Part shown: piece by piece, positions 25,898 through 34,747 of the stretch
How the letters are laid out: the number at the start of each line of letters is the position of its first letter
Numbering within the stretch: position 1 is the first letter of the stretch
Origin: Candidatus Lucifugimonas marina
Lineage (GTDB): Bacteria > Chloroflexota > Dehalococcoidia > Lucifugimonadales > Lucifugimonadaceae
Assembly (NCBI GenBank): GCA_029593915.1
Contig: CP046147.1
Coordinates: 2,713,001 to 2,777,000, forward strand
Length of the DNA: 64,000 nucleotides
Direction of reading: 5' to 3'
Position numbers and translations under genes: made by a program
Notes under the pieces: model-generated
The model's database searches: none
Told to the model about the DNA's origin: nothing
Seen by the model: the letters and a program-made list of their open reading frames with translations, nothing else

Positions 25898-27280
25898 ATG
25901 GCGGGCACGTATAAAGTTCACGCCGTGACATCACCCACCCACACAAATCAGCCCGAATTCCGTCGATGGCGAAACCGAGTGCTCTTCAGCTACTCGGCGT
26001 TCTACCTATTCGTCTACATGGGACGATTCAACCACTGGCCAGCCGGACCAGTCATGCGGGAACAACTCGACTTCACGCACGTTGAACTCGGAATCATCAA
26101 TGCATGCCTGCTCTGGGGATTCGCACTCGGTGGAATGACACACGGCAGAATCGCCGAAACCTACGGATACCGATTCTGGTTAGTCGCTGGAACTCTCGCA
26201 TCCGTCGCTCTCAACTGGGTCACCAGCTTCGGAAATAATCTGTGGACCATCGCCATACCGTGGGCACTCAACGGCTACGCGAATGCCACAGTCTGGGCAC
26301 CCGGCATAGGACTGCTCGCCCAATGGTGGCACAGAAGCCAACGAGGCCGAGTGATGGGACTCGTCGGAGTCGCCGCAGGATCGGCAATGCTGATGATGTG
26401 GCTAATAACCGGCTGGACGGTCGCCGAATTCGGCTGGCGTGCTGCCTTCCGATATCCACCACTGCTCATGATTCCAGCAGCAGTAGCACTCTTTTTCCTC
26501 GTGAGAGATCGTCCATCCGACGTCAAACTCGAAGACCTTGATCAACAGGGGACGATGGACTCAGCTAACGCCTCCCTCCCGGACCGGGAGGGATTGAGGG
26601 AGGGAGATTCAGAGCCCAAGGACGAAAGTCCGCCCGGCTCATCACGCCCGACAAAGTCACGAGTTCGACTAACGGAAGACGCAACGCCCCATGGCCCACT
26701 CACCGCCTACAAAATCCTCTACACAAACTGGCGATTCGTAGCTACATCGCACGTAAAAGGACTCGAAAATGTAGTTCGATACGGCCTCACCACATGGGCA
26801 CCGCTCTACTACTTCGAAGAAGCTGGACTCTCCATCGAAACAACCGCCCTCGTAACCGTCGCCTTGCCGGTTGGTTACCTGACAGCACCGATGGTTTCAG
26901 GTTGGATATCCGATGTACTACTCGGCGGTCGACGCTCTCCAATGATCGCCGCATCAGCACTAATTTCAGCGGCGGCCCTCATCGGACTCGCCATCGTCCC
27001 TGCTGAAAACGTATACGCCGGCGCACTCCTGCTATTCATCGGAGCATTCGCTATGAGCCTCTCGATGACTTCTACTCTTGTGGTCGACATGGCAGGGCCA
27101 CGATACGCAGCAACAGCAAGCGGAATTCTCGACGGCCACGGCTACGTCTACGCCGGAGCACAAGCCCTGATCTTCGCTCTCGTGCTCGACACTGCGGGAG
27201 CACCCTGGCAATGGGTATTCCTCGGAATGGCAGCAGCCAGAATTCTCTCAGCCCTCATCGCCTGGCGAGTGAAGCTTTAG
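25898..27280 (+). CDS. MFS transporter with repeat-derived central loop
   Basis: 460 aa with about 12 membrane helices. The N-terminal part (YSAFYLFVYMGRFNHWPAGP) and HVELGIINACLLWGFALG resemble the organophosphate/hexuronate (GlpT/UhpT-like) branch. The loop between helices 6 and 7 is unusually long (about residues 215-275), Ser/Pro/Glu-rich and low complexity. Its DNA, 26571 to about 26690, is a copy of the family D intergenic repeat read in frame. Substrate unknown. ATG start; a later ATG/GTG cannot be excluded. It converges with the small gene at 27291. Confidence 0.87.
   Translation: MAGTYKVHAVTSPTHTNQPEFRRWRNRVLFSYSAFYLFVYMGRFNHWPAGPVMREQLDFTHVELGIINACLLWGFALGGMTHGRIAETYGYRFWLVAGTLASVALNWVTSFGNNLWTIAIPWALNGYANATVWAPGIGLLAQWWHRSQRGRVMGLVGVAAGSAMLMMWLITGWTVAEFGWRAAFRYPPLLMIPAAVALFFLVRDRPSDVKLEDLDQQGTMDSANASLPDREGLREGDSEPKDESPPGSSRPTKSRVRLTEDATPHGPLTAYKILYTNWRFVATSHVKGLENVVRYGLTTWAPLYYFEEAGLSIETTALVTVALPVGYLTAPMVSGWISDVLLGGRRSPMIAASALISAAALIGLAIVPAENVYAGALLLFIGAFAMSLSMTSTLVVDMAGPRYAATASGILDGHGYVYAGAQALIFALVLDTAGAPWQWVFLGMAAARILSALIAWRVKL
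26571..26690. repeat. Dispersed hairpin repeat family D, copy 3, inside a CDS
   Basis: CCCTCCCGG-A-CCGGGAGGG, then GATTGAGGGAGGGAGATTC and AGAGCCCAAGGACGAAAG, ending GTCACGAGTTCGACTAACG (26656-26674) and CAACGCCCC. The hairpin, the GAGGG..GA tail and the final 19-mer (17 of 19 identical to 20326-20344) tie it to the intergenic copies. It keeps the MFS reading frame open. Confidence 0.72.
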
Positions 27281-27290
27281 TTCCAGCGGT

Positions 27291-27647
27291 TCACAAACTT
27301 GAGTCAGTCCCGCCGGCGCTTTGTGATCCAGAAGACGGAGGAGCCTCGGGTTTCGGACCACTTCCAGAACGAGCTCTCCATCCATACACGATCGCACCAC
27401 CCGCCGCTATCAGACCAATCAACCACAGCCATCTCGCACTTGTGGATTTCGGACGACACTCAACTTCACTGAATGTATGACCGTTCGGCTGCTGGTATTC
27501 AATCAACACCCAGTCACCTTCGCAGGTTTCAACAGGATCGCCATCGGCAGAAACAGGGTTGCTAGTCCCCACGATAACGATCAGCGTTATCAGAATAATG
27601 CAGACAAGATACGTGCGACGCGTATTAGTAAGCCAGCCCATCAACAA
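27291..27647 (-). CDS. Hypothetical secreted/membrane-anchored small protein
   Basis: 118 aa. An N-terminal signal or membrane helix (TYLVCIILITLIVIVGTSNPVSADG), an extracytoplasmic part of about 35 residues with two Cys (ETCEGDWVLIEY ... EVECRP) that could form a disulphide, a second membrane helix (WLWLIGLIAAGGAIVYGW) and a short basic, Gly/Ser/Pro-rich cytoplasmic tail. This looks like a small sortase-style or LPXTG-less surface protein; no family recognised. It stands alone, convergent with the MFS gene. Confidence 0.6.
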   Translation of the reverse strand: MLMGWLTNTRRTYLVCIILITLIVIVGTSNPVSADGDPVETCEGDWVLIEYQQPNGHTFSEVECRPKSTSARWLWLIGLIAAGGAIVYGWRARSGSGPKPEAPPSSGSQSAGGTDSSL

Positions 27648-27730
27648 TCTCCGTGCGACTCAATTTCAAGCGACTATATCGAAGTCTCGATGCGCCGCAT
27701 ACTTTCCCCGTCAAAGGAAGTCAGCACACC

Positions 27731-28360
27731 CTAATCCCGCAGCACCCTGAACCCAATCTCGTTGCCGAGACTCTTCTTCATCGACATCTTGATCATCAGC
27801 AAACACAACGGCTCAAGCAGACGTGAAATCTCCAGCTTGCCAGCGTCGATCACATCAAACCCAAGCTCACCGATCAGTCCACCAACTACACGCTTGGCAT
27901 CACGATCGTCTCCGCAAATCGGAATTGAAATCTCTCGATCATCTAGGTTCCGACCATCGAGCAATCGAGCGTCGACAATGTTCAACGCCTTCACCACATT
28001 AGCCCCAGAAGCCCATCGGGCCACCTGCTCACCACCCGAATCGTCGTGACCTATTTCCAGATTCAATCCGCCAGCAAATGGATTCGTAGCATCGACCAAT
28101 ATCCGGCCAGATAGATCGCCCAACGAAGCCAAAGAAACCTCCGCCGCACTCCACGGAACCGCCAACACAATCACATCAGCGCCTACTGCCGACTCAGCCA
28201 AACCAGCTGCGGAAACACCATTTCCAATCAAATCCACCAGCTCGATAACCCGTTCCGATTCAGGCGACCGAGAACCAATCACAACCGAATGTCCCAATCC
28301 CGACCACGACCGCGCTAAACCAGCCCCAACACTGCCACTACCGATAACAGCAATTCGCAT
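27731..28360 (-). CDS. NADPH-dependent F420 reductase-like / NAD(P)-binding oxidoreductase
   Basis: 209 aa Rossmann protein. GSGSVGAGLARSWSGLGHSVVIGSR at the N-terminus binds the dinucleotide, with SR after strand 2 favouring NADPH. VIVLAVPWSAAEVSL and DATNPFAGG follow the pattern of Npd-type F420:NADP oxidoreductases and related reductases. F420 use is plausible for Chloroflexota but cannot be shown here. It follows the epimerase gene by 3 bases on the same strand. Confidence 0.8.
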   Translation of the reverse strand: MRIAVIGSGSVGAGLARSWSGLGHSVVIGSRSPESERVIELVDLIGNGVSAAGLAESAVGADVIVLAVPWSAAEVSLASLGDLSGRILVDATNPFAGGLNLEIGHDDSGGEQVARWASGANVVKALNIVDARLLDGRNLDDREISIPICGDDRDAKRVVGGLIGELGFDVIDAGKLEISRLLEPLCLLMIKMSMKKSLGNEIGFRVLRD

Positions 28361-28363
28361 CAG

Positions 28364-29128
28364 CTAGTTCTCGATCTCAAGATGCGACTGCGGAACCCAA
28401 CCAAGCAAAGTCTTCGCTTTCGTCAGGTTGTGTTCTTCTTCATTTTCATCACCAGCGATGAACACCGCATCGAACCGGCCATGTCCGATCTGAACATTCT
28501 CTAAAGCAGCGAGATACGCCCGAGCAAGATCAGCCTCATCAGTCACAAACAACGGATTCGATCCATCAGGTCGATCCGTAATAGGGCGCGCACGCTCTTC
28601 CAAATAGGCCTCTCGACCACGTGGTCCAGTGATTCGCAAAGCAGTCACATTCATATCGAACCAAGAAGCGAAGTACGAGCAGATCCTCTCACCGAAACCT
28701 TTACTCAATCCATAAGCGCTCGGAGTATCCAAAGGAAGCTCATCTTCGTTCTTGTAGTAATCACGCGCCCGGTGATGAACACTCATCGAACTCGTGTAAA
28801 CGCCTTTCTTCAAACCCACCCCCTGTGCTAGCCACAGAAACGTGTGAAGACCCTGACAGTTCACTTCATAATTCTCTCGAATGACCTTCAAATCTTGATC
28901 GGTAACCGAACCACCCTGCGGACTCAGCATCACCAACCATATAAACGCGTCCACGCCATCGATCGCCTTCGAAATTGCTTCGGGATCGGTAACCGAACCC
29001 TTCACAAACTCAACGCCATCATGCTTCGGCTCTGCTAAATCAAGAACGCGAATTTCGTGCTCTTTCTGGAGATATGGAGTGATAAATGAGCCGACCATTC
29101 CCGACCCACCCGCAAGTAATATTTTCAA
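28364..29128 (-). CDS. NAD(P)-dependent epimerase/dehydratase (extended SDR)
   Basis: 254 aa. The GxxGxxG motif is LLAGGSGMVGSFI, an acidic residue ends strand 2 (VLDLAEP), and the catalytic YxxxK is PSAYGLSKGFGE with an upstream Ser (TSSMSVHH). Short for the extended SDR family (usually about 300 aa), so the substrate domain is reduced. The likely substrate is a sugar or sugar acid. It is 3 bases upstream of the F420-reductase-like gene. Confidence 0.85.
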   Translation of the reverse strand: MKILLAGGSGMVGSFITPYLQKEHEIRVLDLAEPKHDGVEFVKGSVTDPEAISKAIDGVDAFIWLVMLSPQGGSVTDQDLKVIRENYEVNCQGLHTFLWLAQGVGLKKGVYTSSMSVHHRARDYYKNEDELPLDTPSAYGLSKGFGERICSYFASWFDMNVTALRITGPRGREAYLEERARPITDRPDGSNPLFVTDEADLARAYLAALENVQIGHGRFDAVFIAGDENEEEHNLTKAKTLLGWVPQSHLEIEN

Positions 29129-29157
29129 GCTCTAGTTCCTGTTCTGTATGTAAATTC

Positions 29158-29178
29158 CTTCTCCCGGAAGGAGAAGGT
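29158..29178. repeat. Dispersed hairpin repeat family D, copy 4 (short)
   Basis: CCTTCTCC-CGGAA-GGAGAAGG hairpin followed by TTAGGCTGAGGCACGAACG. Same layout as the other D copies but the tail is shorter. It lies between the epimerase and aldo/keto reductase genes. Confidence 0.55.
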
Positions 29179-29218
29179 TAGGCTGAGGCACGAACGCAAA
29201 CGAACGTTCTGGCTCTCT

Positions 29219-30235
29219 CTACTCAATATCGTCCGCTACATCACTCGGATTTCCATCCAGCACCGCCCGCATTCCGTACGAAACCTCATCCAGCTTCGTG
29301 ATTGCCTCTGCAGGCAACTTCAAATCAAGCGCACCGGCAACATCCTTCATCTGATCAACCGTGTCGGCTCCAGAAATCGCCACAGTCACTTCGGGATGAG
29401 ACATAACCCATGCCATAGCCACTTGCGGCATCGAAACGCCTAGATCGCCTGCAACCTCGTCAATAGCGGCGATAACCTTGCCAGCTCGACCCTGCATGTA
29501 CTTTCCAATCGTGCCTTTGCGTTTCGAACCCCACAAAGTGCTCTCATCAGGCACTTCATCAGCCTTGTAAGTCCCGCTGAGCAAGCCGACACCAAGCGGA
29601 CTGTAAGCCATGATCCCAACACCGGTTTCGCGAACCATCGGGAACAACTCGTCCTCCTGAGTTCGATTCATCAGTGAATACGGGTTCTGCACAGCAATCA
29701 AAGGCTGAGCGTTAATCCGCTTCTGGACGTCCAATGCCTGCATCACCTGCCACGCCTGGAAGTTGCTGACACCCACGTAACGAGTTTTGCCCTGCTGAAC
29801 CAGCGTTTCCATAGCCCTGAACTGCTCTTCAAACAGGCTCATATCATCGACACCATGAAAGATATAAACGTCGACATGATCAGTATCCAAACGAGTCAGC
29901 GACCGCTCAATCTCTCGCAACACGTGATACCGAGAAGGCCCCTGGTCGTTCGGACCACTCCCAATAGGGCTAAATACTTTGGAAGTGATAACAACGTCGT
30001 CGCGTCGACCCTTCAACGCCTTACCAAGCACCTGTTCGGAACTACCGATATTTCTGCGGTCGTCCATCCAACCATAGACGTTCGCACAATCGATCAAGTT
30101 GATTCCTGAATCAAGCGCTGTGTGAATCACTCTCTCGCCTTGATTTCGATCAAACTGCCCACGAAAGCCCAAACCAAGTGCCATCGGTGAAACTTTCACG
30201 CCGGCAGTGCCGAAGTTCACGTATTCAATACCCAA
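29219..30235 (-). CDS. Aldo/keto reductase
   Basis: 338 aa (alpha/beta)8 barrel. The catalytic tetrad is visible: Asp in NLIDCANVYG with Tyr four residues later, Lys in VVITSKVF, and His in VYIFHGVDD. AYSPLGVGLLSG and the C-terminal AISGAD NADPH-binding loop match AKR families that include Gfo-like and tauropine/L-glyceraldehyde reductases. Substrate unknown. Transcribed alone from a promoter region of about 150 bases divergent from the ABC transporter genes. Confidence 0.9.
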   Translation of the reverse strand: MGIEYVNFGTAGVKVSPMALGLGFRGQFDRNQGERVIHTALDSGINLIDCANVYGWMDDRRNIGSSEQVLGKALKGRRDDVVITSKVFSPIGSGPNDQGPSRYHVLREIERSLTRLDTDHVDVYIFHGVDDMSLFEEQFRAMETLVQQGKTRYVGVSNFQAWQVMQALDVQKRINAQPLIAVQNPYSLMNRTQEDELFPMVRETGVGIMAYSPLGVGLLSGTYKADEVPDESTLWGSKRKGTIGKYMQGRAGKVIAAIDEVAGDLGVSMPQVAMAWVMSHPEVTVAISGADTVDQMKDVAGALDLKLPAEAITKLDEVSYGMRAVLDGNPSDVADDIE

Positions 30236-30392
30236 TTGGAATCCTCTTATTGCATCGATTCAAATAAACTCTTGTGCGGTGCTTTTCGAATTGGCAGCCG
30301 AGCGCAGATTCTAACCTGAATCCCGACTCGTTCATTGTTCCCCCCGACCAATTCAGTCGAAACTTCTACAAACCCGAGGTACGTTCGCACAA

Positions 30393-31160
30393 ATGACCAC
30401 CGCAACCGATCCTGTCATCGTCGCTAAAGACATACGGAAGAAGTACGAAGACATCACCGCAGTGAACGGCATCTCGTTTGAGGTTCGCCGGGGCGAAGTC
30501 TTTGGCATGCTCGGACCCAACGGAGCCGGAAAAACGACAACCGTCGAAATCTTAGAAGGAATGCGAGACGCCGATTCCGGTGACGCAATCATCAACGGCA
30601 TCAACGTAAAAAACGATCCGACTGCTGTAAAAGCAATCATCGGCGTCCAGCTTCAGCAAAACGCCTTCTTCGACAAACTAAAACTGTCAGAAATTGTCGA
30701 TCTCTACGCCAAGCTCTACCTCGCCAAGGTCGATCCTGTAGAAATTCTCGCCAGAGTCGGACTCGACAATCGCAAAAATGCTCAATATGCAGAACTTTCA
30801 GGCGGCCAAAAACAACGCCTTTCGATCGCCGTTGCGCTCGTGAATGATCCCGTCGTTCTATTCCTAGACGAACCAACCACAGGTCTCGACCCGCAAGCAA
30901 GACGCCAACTCTGGGCGCTCGTCAGGAAGATTCAAAAAAGTGGCGCAACTATCATGCTGACCACTCACTACATGGAAGAAGCCGAAGAGCTTTGCGACCG
31001 CATCGCTGTAGTTGAAAACGGCGAAATCATTGCTCTCGATACGCCTGATGCTTTAATCGACCAACTCCTCGAAACCGGTTTCAAACCTGAAAAGCGAGTT
31101 CGCGAAGCAACTCTCGACGACGTGTTCTTGAACCTAACCGGCCACGATCTTCGAGACTAA
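30393..31160 (+). CDS. ABC transporter ATP-binding protein
   Basis: 255 aa. Walker A GPNGAGKTTT (about 48-57), signature LSGGQKQRLS, Walker B VVLFLDEPTTGLDP and the H-loop TTHYMEEAE. Layout and the ATLDDVFLNLTG C-terminus match the DrrA-type drug/daunorubicin export ATPases. It energises the ABC-2 permease coded 13 bases downstream. The MerR gene further downstream may regulate it. Confidence 0.95.
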   Translation: MTTATDPVIVAKDIRKKYEDITAVNGISFEVRRGEVFGMLGPNGAGKTTTVEILEGMRDADSGDAIINGINVKNDPTAVKAIIGVQLQQNAFFDKLKLSEIVDLYAKLYLAKVDPVEILARVGLDNRKNAQYAELSGGQKQRLSIAVALVNDPVVLFLDEPTTGLDPQARRQLWALVRKIQKSGATIMLTTHYMEEAEELCDRIAVVENGEIIALDTPDALIDQLLETGFKPEKRVREATLDDVFLNLTGHDLRD

Positions 31161-31173
31161 GGCGAACATAAAA

Positions 31174-32286
31174 ATGAAAATCTATCTCGCACTAACCATC
31201 GCCTCGTTGAAAATGTACTTCCGGAACAAGCAAGCATTGTTCTGGGCACTATTCTTCCCACTTCTCATCATGATCATCTTCGGAATCATGAATTTCGATA
31301 GGTACAACTCGCCGAACGTCGGCATATACGACGCTGCCGACAACCAAGCATCACAAGCCTTAATCCAAGCCCTGCAAGGAAACAGCGACCAAAAACTTCT
31401 TAGCGTCACCGTCGACACTCTTGAAGAAATTCATCACGAACTTGAATTTGGTAGCAGCCGAGGTTCTATCGAAATCCCTGCCAACTACGGAGTCCCCGGT
31501 GAATTCGCCGAAATTAAAGTCACGTACGACGAACGATTCCAGCAAGAGCGAGCAGTAATCTCAACAATCCTCGGTCAAGTAACCGACGCTGTTTTCAAAG
31601 AAGTTAATCAAGTCCCTGACGAGTACAGAGTCGAAAACGCTATCGGAATCACTGAAGCTGTAATCACGGGACAAGGCCAAGGATTCAAGGCTTGGTTAAT
31701 CCCTGGAATCGCCGCCATGGCGATCATGCAAACGGGTCTGTTCACAGTCGTGTTCACGCTCGTGCGCTTCAAATCACAAGGCGTTCTACGTCGACTCAAA
31801 GCAACTCCAATCGGAGCATCGCACTTCCTCGCTGGTCAGCTAACCACGAAAGCAATCGTCGTAGTCCTACAAACTTACGTCCTCGTAATCGTAGGAGCGA
31901 TAGTGCTTGGGGTAAGCGTCGGCAACGGCAGGCTAGGTGCGTGGTTCGATCTCACGATTCTGGCGCTACTCGGTGGAGCGCTGTTCATAGCCATCGGTCT
32001 GGCAGTGTCAGGTTGGGCTAAAAACGAAGAAACTGCAGCCCCTGTCGCCAACATAATCTCTATGCCGATGATGTTCCTGTCAGGAGTGTTCTTCCCGCTC
32101 TCAGTAATGCCCGACTGGCTAACGCAGTGGTCGCAGTTCCTACCGCTCACCTACTTGGCAGATGGGATGCGGGCCATCACCGTCGAAGGTGCTGCAATCT
32201 CCACATTGGGCAGTGAGCTACTTGGTCTCGGAATCTGGATCGTGATCAGCTTCGTCATCGCAACAAAAATGTTCCGGTGGGAATAA
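31174..32286 (+). CDS. ABC-2 type transporter permease
   Basis: 370 aa. One N-terminal membrane helix (ALFWALFFPLLIMIIFGIM), an extracytoplasmic domain of about 130 residues, then five C-terminal helices with the LPLTYLADGMRAITVEG segment conserved in ABC2 permeases of the YhgE/DrrB class. It would export lipids or drugs with the preceding ATPase. ATG start after GAACATAAAA, 13 bases from the ATPase stop. Confidence 0.93.
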   Translation: MKIYLALTIASLKMYFRNKQALFWALFFPLLIMIIFGIMNFDRYNSPNVGIYDAADNQASQALIQALQGNSDQKLLSVTVDTLEEIHHELEFGSSRGSIEIPANYGVPGEFAEIKVTYDERFQQERAVISTILGQVTDAVFKEVNQVPDEYRVENAIGITEAVITGQGQGFKAWLIPGIAAMAIMQTGLFTVVFTLVRFKSQGVLRRLKATPIGASHFLAGQLTTKAIVVVLQTYVLVIVGAIVLGVSVGNGRLGAWFDLTILALLGGALFIAIGLAVSGWAKNEETAAPVANIISMPMMFLSGVFFPLSVMPDWLTQWSQFLPLTYLADGMRAITVEGAAISTLGSELLGLGIWIVISFVIATKMFRWE

Positions 32287-32401
32287 CCAGCCCGCTCAAG
32301 CTCTGCAAAAAGTACACACACAACATCCGGTCGGTTATGCTTCTGACCGGTCCGTCAGTTCGATCAAAACGACCGTACTGAAAACGTCAAAAATAAAAGA
32401 A

Positions 32402-32448
32402 AGCGAGCCTCTCGCTCCGGTGCACGGTTCCGGATTAAAAGGCTCGCT
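32402..32448. promoter_or_regulatory. Inverted repeat upstream of merR-like gene
   Basis: AGCGAGCCT (32402-32410) and AGGCTCGCT (32440-32448) are perfect 9-bp arms with a 29-base loop. No T run follows, so it is less likely a terminator and may be an operator or structured leader. A second, shorter inverted repeat, CCGGTC...GACCGG, lies upstream at about 32327-32350. Confidence 0.45.
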
Positions 32449-32507
32449 CCCTTATTACTGTTACGCCCAACCATCACCATCGGTTTCCATAGTTCCACCT
32501 AGTTCTT

Positions 32508-33236
32508 ATGACCAACTCCGGAAATACAGATAACTCCGATAAAACCACTCCTACCAGTGGCGATCTAGCAGTAGGCGAACTATCAAAACGCACTGGCGTA
32601 ACAACGGCAACGATCAACTATTACGTTCGAATCGGTGTATTACCGCCCCCACGCAAAACCAGTCAAACCCGCGCACTGTATCCAGCTGATTTCGAAAATC
32701 GCATCAACAAAATCAAAGAACTTCAGGCGGCAGGGCTCAACCTCAAAGGGATAAAACAGGTTGTAAACGGCGATCCTTCATCCCCACTCGCATCGGCCAT
32801 GCCAGTCGATCGCACCAACTCCTCGACAGCACAGTCAACGACTTCTGGCCCAATATCTATCTCAGATTTTCTCAGCCAAAGTGGACTCGACGACGACCTG
32901 TACGACAATCTCATTGCAGCCGGTCTGATACGCCGACCCAGAACCGGACCCGACGGTGCTCCAGCACACGACCGTCGTGATCTATCGGCTGCGCGTGCCT
33001 TTGCACGTCTTACATCTGCGGGAATCGACTACCCACTGCTAGAACGCCACACTGAATACAACCCACTCTCGAAAGCCGAAGCACTTTTTCTGGCTGAACA
33101 TCTCAGTTCCGCAACCCGAGTAACTCCCACAACACAACCTGTGAACCTAGTTGCAGCATTCGATGCGATCAGACGATATCTGCGTGCGTTGCAACTCGAC
33201 GAAGCCTACCCCGACTGGCGAAACCCTCAGTCGTAA
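32508..33236 (+). CDS. MerR family transcriptional regulator
   Basis: 242 aa. The N-terminal winged helix has the MerR pattern: LAVGELSKRTGVTTATINYYVRIGVLPPPRK (about 20-51), then a wing and a coiled-coil-type linker. The C-terminal part (about 110-242) has a second helical segment and no Cys-rich metal site, so the effector is not a classic metal. Ser/Thr-rich linkers flank both parts. It follows the ABC exporter, which is a common MerR target. The TPR gene converges with it. Confidence 0.85.
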   Translation: MTNSGNTDNSDKTTPTSGDLAVGELSKRTGVTTATINYYVRIGVLPPPRKTSQTRALYPADFENRINKIKELQAAGLNLKGIKQVVNGDPSSPLASAMPVDRTNSSTAQSTTSGPISISDFLSQSGLDDDLYDNLIAAGLIRRPRTGPDGAPAHDRRDLSAARAFARLTSAGIDYPLLERHTEYNPLSKAEALFLAEHLSSATRVTPTTQPVNLVAAFDAIRRYLRALQLDEAYPDWRNPQS

Positions 33237-33242
33237 AAAAAA

Positions 33243-33686
33243 CTACTTACGCTGCTGCTTTACGTAGTCAATAACGGCTCCCAAGCCATCCGGCGGAGCA
33301 CCAAGCTTGATCGCCTCAGCGGCATCAGCTTCCGATCTGTCATCCTCACCAATTGCGGCATGAGCCACTGCCCGATTGCCATACATGTCAGCCTGCCCCG
33401 GCTTGAGTTCAATCGCCTTAGTGAAGTTGTTGATCGACTGCTCAAAATCTCCCATCGAGAGATACGCAACACCTAAATTGAACTGAATCTCATGGTTCTC
33501 CGGTTCTAACCATGCAGCTTCTTCAAAATCTGCAGCAGCCTTATCGGGAATACCTAACTGAGCGTTCTTAAGACCACGCTTGAAGAAATCAGCAGCAGTC
33601 TTGGGTGGAAAATCTATATCGGCCTTACTCGCGTCATTTGCCGAATCACCGGGCGTAGTCAATATCGAATTCTCCAAACGGACCAT
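33243..33686 (-). CDS. TPR repeat protein
   Basis: 147 aa. Three helix-turn-helix TPR units cover about residues 30-130, with the consensus A-x-x-F-x-x-x-x-x-x-A visible in AAADFEEAAWLEPENHEIQFNLGVAYLSMGDFEQSINNFTKAIEL (shown in part) and AVAHAAIGEDDRSEADAAEAIKL. These mediate protein-protein binding; the partner is unknown. No signal peptide. Isolated on the minus strand between merR and the formyltransferase gene. Confidence 0.85.
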   Translation of the reverse strand: MVRLENSILTTPGDSANDASKADIDFPPKTAADFFKRGLKNAQLGIPDKAAADFEEAAWLEPENHEIQFNLGVAYLSMGDFEQSINNFTKAIELKPGQADMYGNRAVAHAAIGEDDRSEADAAEAIKLGAPPDGLGAVIDYVKQQRK

Positions 33687-33807
33687 CTAAAAGAGCCCGA
33701 GCATTTGCTCAAAAGTTCAAACTCCAATCAATCTTAACCGACACCACCACCAATATCGTGTTAGAAATACCGCACCCGTAAATTACCCAAGTAATAAAGA
33801 GACCAAC

Positions 33808-34734
33808 TTGAGAATTGCCCTGATCGGACAGTCTGCCTTTGGCAAATCTGTGCTCGAAGCACTCATTGAAAAAGGCGAAGATGAAATCGTCGGAGTATTC
33901 GCCCCACCTACTAAAGAGGGACGATCACCCGATCCAATATCCGCCGCCGCCCGAGAACTCAACGTTCCCATTTATGAGTTCAAGCGACTGCGCGATCAAG
34001 AAGCCGTCGATCAATTCAAGGCTCTCGAGCCCGAACTTTGCGTTATGGCATTCGTAACCGACATCGTCCCGATGTCGATGATCAACTATCCATCGTTTGG
34101 AACGATTCAGTACCACCCGTCGCTTCTCCCGCTCCACCGCGGACCAAGTTCAATCAACTGGCCAATCATTCAAGGCAAAACTGAAACTGGCCTCACTATA
34201 TTCTGGCCAGACGACGGACTCGACACGGGCCCCGTGCTGATGCAAAAGAAAGTCGAAATTGCGCCTGAAGCCACTCTCGGCAGCGTCTACTTCAACAAGC
34301 TTTTCCCGCTTGGCGTACAAGCAATGGTCGAATCGGTCGATCTAGTACGTTCCGGTGAAGCACCCAAAATTTCTCAAGACGAATCACAGGCCACATACGA
34401 AAGCTGGTGCAAGGCCAGCGATGTTGTTGTCGACTGGTCATCGGGCGTCGAAACAGTGTTTAATCTCATCCGAGGCTCCGACCCTCAACCTGGTGCAAAT
34501 ACAACGCACAACGGCGAACGACTCTTCCTCTATGATGCAGCGCATTCCTCGTACGGATCGTCCGGGCACAATCCCGGAGCAGTAGTTGAAATTGGAGTAG
34601 AAAAGATCATCATCGCCTCGACCGATGGTTCAATCGCAATTGGTCGAGTTAGAGCGTCGGGCGGCAAGAAAATTGGTGCTGCCGAGTGGGCTGAATCTGC
34701 CGATCTAAAAGTAGGCGATATCTTCGGCGGTTAA
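33808..34734 (+). CDS. Formyltransferase, FDH hydrolase-domain type
   Basis: 308 aa from a TTG start. The core IQYHPSLLPLHRGPSSINWPI and FWPDDGLDTGPVLMQK match the N-terminal hydrolase domain of 10-formyltetrahydrofolate dehydrogenase (in which this motif reads YHPSLLP-HRG-SAINW) more closely than Met-tRNA formyltransferase. The essential His and Asp of the formyltransferase fold are present (YHPS, DDGLDTG); the usual Asn is replaced by Gln-Tyr. The C-terminal 100 residues form the Fmt-C barrel. It may hydrolyse 10-formyl-THF or formylate a sugar; there is no dehydrogenase domain attached. Confidence 0.8.
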   Translation: MRIALIGQSAFGKSVLEALIEKGEDEIVGVFAPPTKEGRSPDPISAAARELNVPIYEFKRLRDQEAVDQFKALEPELCVMAFVTDIVPMSMINYPSFGTIQYHPSLLPLHRGPSSINWPIIQGKTETGLTIFWPDDGLDTGPVLMQKKVEIAPEATLGSVYFNKLFPLGVQAMVESVDLVRSGEAPKISQDESQATYESWCKASDVVVDWSSGVETVFNLIRGSDPQPGANTTHNGERLFLYDAAHSSYGSSGHNPGAVVEIGVEKIIIASTDGSIAIGRVRASGGKKIGAAEWAESADLKVGDIFGG

Positions 34735-34747
34735 ACACGATAGCGGC

